Part shown: piece by piece, positions 35,305 through 43,118 of the stretch
Numbering within the stretch: the first letter of the stretch is position 1
Layout: each line of letters begins with the position of its first letter
From: JBCCCJ01 sp039029315
Lineage (GTDB): Bacteria; Bacteroidota; Bacteroidia; J057
Assembly (NCBI GenBank): GCA_039029315.1
Contig: JBCCGK010000102.1
Span: 1-43,118, forward strand
DNA length: 43,118 bases
Direction: 5' to 3'
The notes under the pieces: model-generated
Database searches by the model: none
The model's input: only the letters and a program-made list of their open reading frames with translations
What the model was told of the DNA's origin: nothing
Made by a program: the position numbers and the translations under genes

Positions 35305-36702
35305 ATGTTAAGATCTGTTTTCCTCCCGATTTGCATCAGCTGTCTCGTCCTTTCCTTAAGCAGCTGCCTTCAAGACCAGACATTGGGTCCAGCCCAAGCC
35401 GAACAAAACCAGAAGCTTGAAGAAATCAGCCTGGAGACAGAAGAATCGTCCTATGAATTCCGGGATATGTTTCTGGAGACCATGGCGCTCTCTCCATCGA
35501 GCATGACAGAAGAGGAAAAAGGAGAAGCCCTTCGCATTCTCAAAAAAAATATGTCAGAAAAAGAGTTGGATGAATATCGTACCTCCATTCGTCAATCTTT
35601 GCAACAACTGGCTCGCCAACCCCATCGTTCCATGAGTTCTGTTCTACGAGTAGGCAAGCAAACTACAATCTCCGCCTCTGATGGATCTGACAATGACGGC
35701 TATGGAACTTCTGTCGCCTCCAAGGGCAACCAAGTATTCATTGGCGCTCCTGCTGCCAGCCAAGTCTATGTCAATACCAACAATGGCGGAACACTCACAG
35801 AAACCCAGATCCTTACGCCCAGCAATGGTGCGTTGGGATTTGGGAAGCAAGTCGCGGTCAGTGGCTACAATCTGGTGGTCAGCGCTTCTGATGGTATCTT
35901 TGGAGGATATTTGTTTGTATTCGAAAATCAGGGAGGAAGCTGGATAGAGAGACAAATTATTCACAAAACAGGTGGATTCGACTTTGGTCGGGTTGTCAAG
36001 ATCAATGCCAATTATCTCTTTACAGGATTCAGAGATACCACAACGGGGGTAGGTGCCAAGGGATTGATTTATCGAAGGGATGATGACGATGGGATCTGGA
36101 ACCTGAGCCAGGAGCTTTCGGTTGCAGTCATCGCCTGGGATGCAGATTTCTTTGACAAGCGCCTGGTGGTTGCTTCAGGGCTATCATTCTTCGCCCCAGC
36201 CTTTCATGTGTTTGAGCGAACAGGACAAAGTTGGACACAAACAGCCTATGTTCCCCTTCCTTTTGGAGCCATCGGACCACGTTCTGTTACCACACATAAT
36301 AAGCGGGTCATCACCAATGCACTTATTCCCTCTAACAAGGCCTATTCTTTCAAGATAAATGGACAATCCTGGGTCCTTGAGGACGAATTACTCATCAATG
36401 AAGCGATCATTCCATTTGCTCAGACAAGATGGATGAACCTACACAGAAACCGCTTGCTCATCAGTGTTCCGGCTACCGGTACAGGCGATGCTGTGTATGA
36501 GTTCAAAAGAAATGGCAGCACATGGAATCAGATAGCCAAGCATACACCAGCAGCAGGGACGGATAGCAATACCTTATTTGGAGAAAGCCTCAAGATTGAT
36601 GGAGAAGATCTGCTCATTGGAGCTCCTGGAAATGCACCATTTGTCTTTCCGCCTCCTCCAGTCCCTGTCATTCCGCCTGCCGGAAAAGTCTACGTATATT
36701 AA
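35305..36702 (+). CDS. FG-GAP-like repeat lipoprotein
   Basis: A 465-residue protein. Signal peptide with lipobox LSLSSC (Cys at about 21), then a charged helical segment (25-110). From about 120 to the end are FG-GAP-like beta-propeller repeats, e.g. DNDGYGTSVASKGNQVFIGAP, FGKQVAVSGYNLVVSA and the closing FGESLKIDGEDLLIGAPGN. FG-GAP blades of this kind usually form a seven-bladed, calcium-binding propeller used in adhesion; the Asp-rich loop DGSDNDGYG fits. The lipid anchor puts it on the outer membrane. Partner unknown. A terminator follows. Confidence 0.82.
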   Translation: MLRSVFLPICISCLVLSLSSCLQDQTLGPAQAEQNQKLEEISLETEESSYEFRDMFLETMALSPSSMTEEEKGEALRILKKNMSEKELDEYRTSIRQSLQQLARQPHRSMSSVLRVGKQTTISASDGSDNDGYGTSVASKGNQVFIGAPAASQVYVNTNNGGTLTETQILTPSNGALGFGKQVAVSGYNLVVSASDGIFGGYLFVFENQGGSWIERQIIHKTGGFDFGRVVKINANYLFTGFRDTTTGVGAKGLIYRRDDDDGIWNLSQELSVAVIAWDADFFDKRLVVASGLSFFAPAFHVFERTGQSWTQTAYVPLPFGAIGPRSVTTHNKRVITNALIPSNKAYSFKINGQSWVLEDELLINEAIIPFAQTRWMNLHRNRLLISVPATGTGDAVYEFKRNGSTWNQIAKHTPAAGTDSNTLFGESLKIDGEDLLIGAPGNAPFVFPPPPVPVIPPAGKVYVY

Positions 36703-36729
36703 GCCAAGGTGATATATATTTTAGCTGGA

Positions 36730-36758
36730 AGCCATCCTGATGATCAGGGTGGCTTTTT
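36730..36758 (+). terminator. Rho-independent terminator after the FG-GAP-like lipoprotein gene
   Basis: A 12-bp stem with one G-U pair (AGCCATCCTGAT at 36730-36741 / ATCAGGGTGGCT at 36743-36754) followed by TTTTT (36754-36758). It lies 28 bases after the stop of the FG-GAP-like gene. Confidence 0.8.
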
Positions 36759-36850
36759 CTATATTGGGCAGAGTTGCGCTTTGTTGTAGAGTTCAGCATC
36801 TTGTAGAATCAGCCTTAGATTTTTTCTCTCACCTTTTAAGCTTGCTCGCA

Positions 36851-37969
36851 ATGAAACGACGCAACTTTCTCTCCCTCGCAGCTCTGTCCGCAGGTGCTGC
36901 TGGTTGTGGTCTCTCCACGGAACAAACAGACAGCTCTCTAGCCGGAGCTCATAAGACCTCACCTAAACCGGTTCGAATGTATGTGGGAACACAACGACGC
37001 CCCACGGATCCCAAGATGTTGCAGTACATCAAGCGCCATGGAGTGGACCATATCTGTGGCTATCCTCCTAATCCGGGGGAGCGGGGATATTGGACTGTCG
37101 AAGAATTGGAACAAACCAGAGACCTCTGTGAACAACACGGCATCACCCTGGACATGGTCGCGCTTCCATTCCTGGCATCTAGTCATATCGATCGGGAAAA
37201 ACGAGGCGCTATCATGCTCGGAAAGAGCCCAGAACGTGATCGGGACATCGAGCACATCAACATCATGACCCGCAACCTCGCCAAAGCCGGGATTCCTGCC
37301 TTCAAATACAACATGAGTATTCTGGGGGTCTTGCGCACAGAACGGACGCCGGGCAGAGGAGGGGCGACCTATAGCACCTGGCGATTGGCTGAAGCTGTGG
37401 CAGATCCAGCAATGACAAGAGCGGGACAAGTCAATGATGAGGTAGCCTGGGAAAGAATTACTTATTTTTTGGAGCGTGTCATTCCGGTCTGCGAAGAATA
37501 TAACATCCGAGCGGCCTGCCATCCGCATGATCCAGGTGTTCCGCCAGAAGGATTTCAGGGCGTCAGTCGCGTGTTAGGGACCGTCGATGGTTTGAAAAAA
37601 TTTGCCTCCATACAAGAAAGCCCAGTGCATGGCTTTAATTTATGTCTTGGGACTACATCTGAGATGCTTCAGGATCCCAATAAAGAGATCCATGATGTCA
37701 TTCGATATTTTGGGAAGAGGAAAAAAATCTTCAACATCCACTTCCGCAATATCCGAGGCAAGCGAGATGATTTTCATGAAACCTTCCTGGACAATGGGGA
37801 CATGGATATGCTGCAATTGTTGCGAACCCTCTATGAAGTAGATTATGAATATATGGTGATGCCAGATCATGTGCCACGACATCCCGATGATCCAGGAGGC
37901 TTACAGGCTTTTGCGCATAGTTTTGGATATATTGAAGCCTTATTGGCGGCGATCAAAACATATGGGTAA
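36851..37969 (+). CDS. Mannonate dehydratase-like protein with Tat/lipoprotein signal
   Basis: A 372-residue TIM-barrel protein of the mannonate dehydratase (UxuA) group. The ATG at 36851 is chosen because it opens a Tat signal (KRRNFLSLAALSAGAAGC); the frame upstream to 36740 runs into the previous terminator. The AAGC at the end is a possible lipobox. Metal-ligand motifs expected for UxuA are visible: His in ACHPHDPG, Cys in FNLCLGTTSEM, His in NIHFRNIRG and Asp-His in VMPDHVP. The known reaction is dehydration of D-mannonate to 2-keto-3-deoxygluconate with Mn or Fe. UxuA is normally cytoplasmic, so export is unusual. The substrate could be a different sugar acid. Confidence 0.85.
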   Translation: MKRRNFLSLAALSAGAAGCGLSTEQTDSSLAGAHKTSPKPVRMYVGTQRRPTDPKMLQYIKRHGVDHICGYPPNPGERGYWTVEELEQTRDLCEQHGITLDMVALPFLASSHIDREKRGAIMLGKSPERDRDIEHINIMTRNLAKAGIPAFKYNMSILGVLRTERTPGRGGATYSTWRLAEAVADPAMTRAGQVNDEVAWERITYFLERVIPVCEEYNIRAACHPHDPGVPPEGFQGVSRVLGTVDGLKKFASIQESPVHGFNLCLGTTSEMLQDPNKEIHDVIRYFGKRKKIFNIHFRNIRGKRDDFHETFLDNGDMDMLQLLRTLYEVDYEYMVMPDHVPRHPDDPGGLQAFAHSFGYIEALLAAIKTYG

Positions 37970-38055
37970 ACTCAATCCTTGTTGTCAACCGTAGAGTGCA
38001 AGAGTAGATCGATCTTTTTCATTCTCAGTCTCTCAATTCTATCCTTAACCAAGCT

Positions 38056-38081
38056 CTGATCAAGCGGCCATTCTTGATCAG
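38056..38081. repeat. Short inverted repeat between convergent genes
   Basis: A perfect 9-bp palindrome CTGATCAAG / CTTGATCAG with an 8-base loop, between the mannonate dehydratase-like and esterase genes. There is no T run on either strand, so a terminator role is uncertain. Confidence 0.4.
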
Positions 38082-38184
38082 CAAGGTCCGTGTGTACCCC
38101 CATAGCCTCCTCTTTCGCTGCCGGTGGGTCTTCGTCTCAGATTTGGATCAAGAACAGGGAAGCTATGTATTAAGAAGCCTTTCT

Positions 38185-39885
38185 TTACAATCCTGGTTTG
38201 GCGACCTTCACAGCGGGACGCCAGGATAACACGCCCTGAGTTGCAACGCTTCGTTTGTACAAGCGGTCACCACAGACCAGATACAATTGATCCATTTTCT
38301 CTCCACCAAATTTGATATCTCTTGGCTCGCCTTGTGGCTTGGCATAAACCAGATTCACTCGTCCCAATGGATCAACCACTTGAATCCCCATATTGGTGGC
38401 ACTATAGGAATAATTGTCTCGGTCCACTGTCATGCCTTGAGGTTCAGCAGTCATGGTGCCATAAGGAATGTGATAGTGGATAAAGGCCTGTCCCACACTC
38501 AAGGTTCCTTCTTTTGCAATTTTGAATGAATAGCCAAAGACATCTTGGGATACCGTAACATTCAGGAAGGTCTGATCAGGAGTCAATGTCAAGCCTTGAG
38601 GGATTTGCGGAACAGAGATATACTGTACGGTTTTACGCTCAAATCCATAGAATCCTATTTGTTTCCCAACAGGATCTGTCCAATACATACCTTTGGGACT
38701 GATCGTCAAATGATCTGCATACACTTCTTGGAGAACAATGTGCCCTTTGCCAGTTCTATCAAAGGCCCTAATGATTTTGTTGTCCAGATCAGCCAGATAC
38801 AAGTGCCCATCGGCATGATAAGACATGCCGCCCGAACGGTAGCCAAGCTTGAACTGCGAGATGGTCTCGCCTTGCTCGTCAATCAGTCGAATGTTGTTGC
38901 CTTCAGGATCACTGATGCAGACCTGGCCCTTTTCGTTCACGGAAATTCGGCTCGCTTTCTCTCCACCAAGATCTACTTGTGACCATTCTTCCCCAGCCAA
39001 TAAGGTGATCTTCCCACTGTATTTATTGGGATGTATCCCCACAGGTTCAGGATAGTCCTTCCACAACCAATTCAAGGCCTGCGGCATGATCTTCCTCCCG
39101 CCTTTGCTATTATGGCCTTCTTCACCCCACATATGGCTGACCTCATAGCCAGCCCATGTCAAAGCGGACAGCATATCCTGATTGGCCATCCACCAATCGC
39201 CTGCATAGATGTTCAGATCGGTGTTTCCATCTTCCAGAAAGATTCGAAGTGGCTTGGGCTCCATTTTGCGGACAAGCGTCGGAAATTCATCCCCGCCACG
39301 CAGACCAACATAGGTTCCAATCGTACTCAACACACGCCGAAAAGCATCCGGTCGTTCCCAGGCAGCATTGAATGCACAGATAGCTCCAGAACTTGCACCT
39401 GCGATGCTCCGATCATTGGGATCACTACTTAGGTTGTATCGTTTCTCGACCTCGGGCAGCATTTCTTCCAGCAAAAATCTCGCATATCGATCTCCCAGGG
39501 CATCATATTCAAAGCATCGATTGAAGCGGGGCCAATCATCAGACTCAGCAGCAGGAACTTTGCCATGATCAATAAAGATGCCGATGATAACTGGTATTTC
39601 TTTCCGAGCGATGAGAGAATCCATCACATGTGTGAGATTCCAGCCTTTGGCCCGACCGAGGCCATCCTGAACTATCATAGAACAGGCAGGCTTGTTGGCA
39701 TCATATTGTTCTGGCACATAGATCCAATAGTTTCGAACGGTTCCGGGATAGATATCACTTTTCCATTCAAATGGCCCTTCGATCTTGCCTTGAGGGAAAG
39801 AGTTCTGCGCCAGGGAGATTACGGGCAACAGGAAGAGAGGCAACAAAGCAAAAAATAAGCTTGGCAAAGGGGTGCAAGATTTCAT
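38185..39885 (-). CDS. Exported esterase fused to an SMP-30/gluconolactonase-like beta-propeller
   Basis: A 566-residue protein from the ATG at 39885; an in-frame TTG at 39909 would sit at the transcription start. Signal peptide at about 1-27 (…VISLAQ). Residues about 30-290 are an alpha/beta-hydrolase of the enterochelin-esterase-like type with nucleophile Ser in GASSGA, acid in FLEDGNTDLN and His in GEEGHNSKGG. Residues about 295-566 form a six-bladed propeller of the SMP-30/gluconolactonase type (ISVNEKGQVCISDPEG, ADGHLYLADLDNKIIRAFD). Similar fusions occur in Bacteroidota and Planctomycetota. A role in opening sugar lactones or deacylating sugars is plausible and fits the convergent sugar-acid dehydratase-like gene next door. 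Confidence 0.85.
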   Translation of the reverse strand: MKSCTPLPSLFFALLPLFLLPVISLAQNSFPQGKIEGPFEWKSDIYPGTVRNYWIYVPEQYDANKPACSMIVQDGLGRAKGWNLTHVMDSLIARKEIPVIIGIFIDHGKVPAAESDDWPRFNRCFEYDALGDRYARFLLEEMLPEVEKRYNLSSDPNDRSIAGASSGAICAFNAAWERPDAFRRVLSTIGTYVGLRGGDEFPTLVRKMEPKPLRIFLEDGNTDLNIYAGDWWMANQDMLSALTWAGYEVSHMWGEEGHNSKGGRKIMPQALNWLWKDYPEPVGIHPNKYSGKITLLAGEEWSQVDLGGEKASRISVNEKGQVCISDPEGNNIRLIDEQGETISQFKLGYRSGGMSYHADGHLYLADLDNKIIRAFDRTGKGHIVLQEVYADHLTISPKGMYWTDPVGKQIGFYGFERKTVQYISVPQIPQGLTLTPDQTFLNVTVSQDVFGYSFKIAKEGTLSVGQAFIHYHIPYGTMTAEPQGMTVDRDNYSYSATNMGIQVVDPLGRVNLVYAKPQGEPRDIKFGGEKMDQLYLVCGDRLYKRSVATQGVLSWRPAVKVAKPGL

Positions 39886-39913
39886 GAAGATAAGAGTTGG
39901 CGAATTCAATAAT

Positions 39914-39942
39914 CAAACCGAAGGACTGCTTCAATAAACAAA
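39914..39942 (-). promoter_or_regulatory. Possible promoter of the esterase gene
   Basis: Minus strand TTTG (39939-39942), a 17-base spacer, TCGGTTTG (39914-39921), one mismatch to TAnnTTTG. It would start transcription near 39907, supporting the ATG at 39885. Confidence 0.35.
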
Positions 39943-40154
39943 GAAAAACCCATATGGTGATCAAGGCTAATGGGTGGAAAGAGTTCTCAAGCCAGAAATT
40001 TCTATTTTCTGTTAACCTTATAGACTTGATAATTGACTAATACTCAAAGTCTATTTGAATTTCAGCCTATCGTTATGTTATGGCTCTTTTTTCACTCTTC
40101 TGCATTACAAAACTCAAACAATCTCGAAGTAGTTTTCTTCAATTAACAACCAAA

Positions 40155-41255
40155 ATGAATTACACTATTTTTTTTCCCCTCTTCCTGCTATTATTTATGT
40201 CAAAAGGTTTATTCGGCCAAATAGATTTTCAAACAGGGTACATTATCCAAACATCTGGCGATACTTTGTTTGGGGAGATTGATTATAGAGGGTCCGCTCT
40301 AATGAGTCGGAAATCCCGTTTTCGATTGAATGAAAGTTCTGATGTCCAAACTTTTCTTCCTGCTCAGATTGTAGGCTACCGCTTCCCCAATAGCAAGTTT
40401 TATGTATCCAAAGAGGTCAACAATGAAGCTGTTTTCCTTGAATTTTTGATTCAGGGAAAGGTCAATATGTATTTTCTGAAGGATGAAACCCAGGTTCGTT
40501 ATTTTCTGGAGAAGGAGAACGTGCCCCTTACTGCGCTTCCTTATCATGAGCAATTGATCACCAAAGACACTCGAAATTATTATTTGCCTTCTAAAACACA
40601 TATTATGTTGTTGAAACAACATCTGGCGGATGCTCCTCAGATTCAAGACCAAATTGAATCTATTGAAGAACCCGAGCATGATGCTCTTGTTCGTCTGGCC
40701 AAGACTTATCACTATGCAGTCTGTGAAGAAGGAGAAGAGTGTATTATTTACAAGAAAAAATTGCCACCTGTCAAGGTCAAAATAGAACTCGTATTCGCTG
40801 GACTGGATTATTCTGCTCCGACCGAACTGGCAAATACCATCTACGGTCAGTCAGGTCTCATCTTCCATCTTTGGTTGCCCAGAGCCAATGAAAAATTATA
40901 TGTAAGAACAGGAATATTGCGGAGCAAGACTGTAATTCAGGAGTTTGGTCTATTGGATCCTTTGGGATATTGGTTACATAAGGCTGTGAAAGTTCCCTTT
41001 CAGTTGGAGTATATCTATCCCAAAGGCATCATTCGCCCAAGACTTGCCTATGGGGTTATTGCCTATAAGTTCGACATAGATCCATCTCTAATATCTCTAT
41101 ATACAGTTGCAGCCAATGCGGGTCTCAATATCCAATTGTCAAAAAAATTGCATGTCTCTCTCACAAGTGACATCGAATTTTTCTCTCAAGCCTTAATTTT
41201 TCCCAATAGGCACCTCTCGACAGGAATTATGGGAGGGATATTTTTGAAGATTTGA
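40155..41255 (+). CDS. Exported protein of unknown function, possible barrel C-terminus
   Basis: A 366-residue protein. The ATG at 40155 is chosen because it opens a signal peptide (MNYTIFFPLFLLLFMSKGLFGQ); the frame open from 40080 would bury it. An N-terminal domain (about 25-200) is mixed alpha/beta with the start GYIIQTSGDTLFGEIDYRG, a pattern seen in uncharacterised Bacteroidota proteins. The C-terminal part (about 210-366) has alternating strands (KIELVFAGLDYS, LYVRTGILRS, IRPRLAYGVIAYKF, GIMGGIFLKI) and looks like an outer-membrane barrel. No function is recognised. Confidence 0.7.
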   Translation: MNYTIFFPLFLLLFMSKGLFGQIDFQTGYIIQTSGDTLFGEIDYRGSALMSRKSRFRLNESSDVQTFLPAQIVGYRFPNSKFYVSKEVNNEAVFLEFLIQGKVNMYFLKDETQVRYFLEKENVPLTALPYHEQLITKDTRNYYLPSKTHIMLLKQHLADAPQIQDQIESIEEPEHDALVRLAKTYHYAVCEEGEECIIYKKKLPPVKVKIELVFAGLDYSAPTELANTIYGQSGLIFHLWLPRANEKLYVRTGILRSKTVIQEFGLLDPLGYWLHKAVKVPFQLEYIYPKGIIRPRLAYGVIAYKFDIDPSLISLYTVAANAGLNIQLSKKLHVSLTSDIEFFSQALIFPNRHLSTGIMGGIFLKI

Positions 41256-41421
41256 ATCTGGTTCAGGACCTTCCTGCTTCAGAACTTTTAGTCAGACTGC
41301 TAACCGACATAAATAAAATGGTTTCTTTCTGTGCATCCAGGCTGCTTTATGCCTATTTGACTCTCTATGTTATCCATCTTTTCTTTATTTTCACTTCATC
41401 TCCACTTGCCATGTATCTCGT

Positions 41422-42030
41422 ATGACACATCTAGATCCTACCCTGCGCCTAGCTCTTACCTGTGAGGTAAGCTATTATGAAGACTTTCTCAGTGCTGAAG
41501 AAGCCCATAAACTCTTTCAAGAATTGACACAGGACGAGCGAATTTTTCAATTAAGGCTAAAAGGGTTCAATGACATATGGGAAACCTTCAACTTTGGGAA
41601 AATCATCTTTCTGGATCAGGATCTGTATGAAGGGAACAAATTCCCAGAACCCATCTGGGGCCCCACGGCCGTCTGGCCGGACAAACTCAGGGAAGTGAAG
41701 GAAAGGGTGGAGCTGTTGACAGGGATTTCCTTTGGGGTCGGGGTCTGCATTTATTACCCTGATGGGGCCTCCGGTGTCGATTTTCACTCAGACTCTTCCG
41801 CTTACGGAGATACAAGCGTGCTCCCTTCACTCAGCCTTGGGGAAGAGAGAGAATTTTGTCTCAAGGAAAAAAAGACCCAGAAGGTAACAGGGATTACCCT
41901 CCAACATGGTAGTCTGATCATCATGGGGAATGGGTGTCAGGATCTCTATGAACATGCCCTACCAGTCAATCCAATCTATCAGCAGTCACGAATCAATGTG
42001 ACCTTCCGACAATATGATAGGAGTGCCTAG
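41422..42030 (+). CDS. AlkB-like 2-oxoglutarate/Fe(II) dioxygenase
   Basis: A 202-residue protein with the double-stranded beta-helix motifs of the AlkB family: iron ligands His122 and Asp124 in FHSDSS, His178 in YEHALP, and Arg190 and Arg196 in RINVTFR for 2-oxoglutarate. The CIYYPDG before the HxD and LGEEREFCLK after it fit the family. AlkB enzymes remove alkyl groups from DNA or RNA bases by oxidation. The N-terminal nucleotide-recognition lid is short, so the substrate cannot be fixed by eye. It stands alone; the next gene is a lipoprotein. Confidence 0.85.
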   Translation: MTHLDPTLRLALTCEVSYYEDFLSAEEAHKLFQELTQDERIFQLRLKGFNDIWETFNFGKIIFLDQDLYEGNKFPEPIWGPTAVWPDKLREVKERVELLTGISFGVGVCIYYPDGASGVDFHSDSSAYGDTSVLPSLSLGEEREFCLKEKKTQKVTGITLQHGSLIIMGNGCQDLYEHALPVNPIYQQSRINVTFRQYDRSA

Positions 42031-42100
42031 AAATAAGGGCTGTGTTGACATCACTTATAGCACTGTTGTCTATTATAAAAATGAACTTAATTTCCTTTTT

Positions 42101-42607
42101 ATGAACAGACACATGCTTATCGCCATTCCAATGTTGATCTTTATGATCGCCAGTAGTTGTTCTCGCCTGAATTGTACTCCCGAACAATATCAATATTCCA
42201 TCACGCCCAATCAAGATATTACTTACAGCTATGATGACACCTATAACTTTCATCGGTACGAGTCCACTGATGGGGAGCAATTATTGTTTGAATTTTTTCA
42301 CGCGAATCAATCATGTGAAGATGTCTTCGATGATGGCTATGCTGAATTTCTTCGATTTGCGGTTGATTCTGACTTGGTAGATTTCAGTTTTAGGGATACC
42401 TCTATGATTATTATACATGCACACTACTATGAAGTCGGAGCCTGGGTAACCAATCAACAGCATCAGCTCACCCAAGGAAGCATTAGTGGTACGCAACTCT
42501 CTCAAGATCAGTGGCAGGTGGATGTAGATGTGTCAATCTACTATGATTCAGCTTCAGGTCTGATAGAAAAAGAGATTAGGTTCTCTGAAGTATTTGAAAC
42601 AAAATGA
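42101..42607 (+). CDS. Small lipoprotein of unknown function
   Basis: A 168-residue protein from the ATG at 42101, which opens a lipoprotein signal (MLIAIPMLIFMIASSC, lipobox IASSC, Cys20). The longer frame from 42014 overlaps the AlkB-like gene and lacks this feature at its start. The mature part is acidic and beta-rich, with paired cysteines (Cys25 and one near residue 66, SCEDVFDDGY). Function not recognised. Confidence 0.65.
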   Translation: MNRHMLIAIPMLIFMIASSCSRLNCTPEQYQYSITPNQDITYSYDDTYNFHRYESTDGEQLLFEFFHANQSCEDVFDDGYAEFLRFAVDSDLVDFSFRDTSMIIIHAHYYEVGAWVTNQQHQLTQGSISGTQLSQDQWQVDVDVSIYYDSASGLIEKEIRFSEVFETK

Positions 42608-42626
42608 GAAAAAATTTCACAATCCT

Positions 42627-42658
42627 ATTGCTTTTTTTCTACCGAGGCATTTACTTTG
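42627..42658 (+). promoter_or_regulatory. Possible promoter of tRNA-Asn
   Basis: ATTG (42627-42630), a 20-base spacer, TTACTTTG (42651-42658), one mismatch each to the TTTG and TAnnTTTG elements. It would start transcription near 42665, about 13 bases before the tRNA. Confidence 0.4.
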
Positions 42659-42677
42659 CAAACCACAATTGAGACAC

Positions 42678-42751
42678 TCCTCCTTAGCTCAGTTGGTTAG
42701 AGCGGTTGACTGTTAATCAATAGGTCCTTGGTTCGAGTCCAAGAGGGGGAG
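42678..42751 (+). tRNA. tRNA-Asn (anticodon GTT)
   Basis: A 74-base cloverleaf: acceptor stem TCCTCCT / AGGGGGA, D stem GCTC / GAGC, anticodon loop CTGTTAA with GTT at 42712-42714, T arm CTTGG TTCGAGT CCAAG, discriminator G. The 3' CCA is not fully encoded (CCT follows). GTT reads the asparagine codons AAC and AAT. Confidence 0.96.
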
Positions 42752-42760
42752 CCTTACAAG

Positions 42761-42792
42761 ACCGATCTTCAGAAATGAGGATCGGTTTTTTT
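42761..42792 (+). terminator. Rho-independent terminator after tRNA-Asn
   Basis: A 10-bp stem with one G-U pair (ACCGATCTTC / GAGGATCGGT) and 6-base loop, followed by seven or eight T residues ending at 42792. Confidence 0.85.
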
Positions 42793-42817
42793 GTGTTTCA
42801 CACCAATTCTTCATGCC

Positions 42818-43118
42818 ATGAAATACTATGTTTACATCCTCTATTCTCCGAGTGCAGATAGATATTATGTCGGCCAATCTCATGATCCAAAAGCCCGACT
42901 CAAAGAGCACAATCACGGAGATCGGCCGAATCAATCAACAAAATACACCTTCAAACATCGGCCGTGGGAACTCAAAGTTTCCTTTGTGGCTGGGAACAGT
43001 CGAGCTGAAGCCATGAAAATCGAACGATACATCAAGCGGCAAAAGAGCAGACAATTTATCCAAGCCCTGATTGAGGCTCATCCTGATGAGGAACAATTCG
43101 CTCAGTTGCTTAGAGTCC
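42818..43118 (+). CDS. GIY-YIG nuclease-superfamily protein (3' end outside the window)
   Basis: An open frame from the ATG at 42818 runs to the last base of the window (100 codons, no stop). The N-terminus MKYYVYILYS and RYYVGQSHDP are the two strands of the GIY-YIG core, followed by ARLKEHNHG with the arginine helix, and the family's later R-A-E-A…E-R-Y-I-K helix. Small single-domain members of this size (80-100 residues) are common in Bacteroidota and Proteobacteria and are related to UvrC N-terminal nucleases. Their role is mostly unknown. The gene is probably within a few codons of its end. Confidence 0.85.
   Translation, partial: MKYYVYILYSPSADRYYVGQSHDPKARLKEHNHGDRPNQSTKYTFKHRPWELKVSFVAGNSRAEAMKIERYIKRQKSRQFIQALIEAHPDEEQFAQLLRV

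Noticed and set aside
42014..42100. Longer N-terminus of the small lipoprotein, overlapping the AlkB-like gene.
   Set aside because: The ATG at 42101 starts a perfect lipoprotein signal; the extension has no such feature and overlaps another gene.

Overview
The window is chromosomal DNA of a Bacteroidota bacterium, most likely a gliding, predatory or marine member of the Saprospiria (class-level guess). The evidence is a full-length sprA (type IX secretion translocon), secreted proteins with T9SS C-terminal sorting domains, promoter-like TTTG / TAnnTTTG motifs, a membrane-anchored LytTR regulator, and TPR-CHAT proteins next to ECF sigma factors. No insertion sequences, CRISPR arrays or prophage genes are visible.

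Layout. (1) 1-269: two hairpin terminators. (2) 270-7619, 'locus A': an ECF sigma factor and a single-pass TPR anti-sigma-like protein on the minus strand, divergent from a secreted coiled-coil protein, a GEVED/T9SS-sorted surface protein and a TPR-CHAT protein. (3) 7581-22336, a housekeeping core: a lipoprotein, a fructosamine-kinase-like gene, sprA and ruvA (sprA next to ruvA is a common Bacteroidota arrangement), an outer-membrane beta-barrel protein, a YciO-type protein, a von Willebrand A protein, and a full-length prolyl-tRNA synthetase homologue whose catalytic motifs are destroyed while its editing and anticodon-binding domains are kept. (4) 22386-31341, 'locus B': the same gene order as locus A in mirror orientation, with TPR-CHAT, T9SS-sorted beta-helix protein and small secreted protein in a tight operon, divergent from a second ECF sigma / TPR anti-sigma pair. 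(5) 31399-37969: a small secreted protein, a LytTR regulator with a membrane protein, an unknown 485-residue protein, an FG-GAP-like lipoprotein and a Tat-exported mannonate dehydratase-like protein. (6) 38185-43118: an esterase fused to a beta-propeller, two unknown exported proteins, an AlkB-like dioxygenase, tRNA-Asn and a GIY-YIG protein cut by the window end.

How they may work together. The twice-repeated module (sigma, membrane TPR anti-sigma, secreted protein, T9SS cargo, membrane-tethered CHAT protease-like protein) looks like a cell-surface signalling system. The CHAT domain is predicted to face the periplasm, as does the TPR half of the anti-sigma protein, so a proteolytic relay that frees the sigma factor is a reasonable hypothesis. 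Its surface proteins would be exported through T9SS, whose translocon gene lies between the two copies. The second notable item is the catalytically dead, editing-competent-looking ProRS paralogue, a candidate trans-editing factor for mischarged tRNA-Pro.
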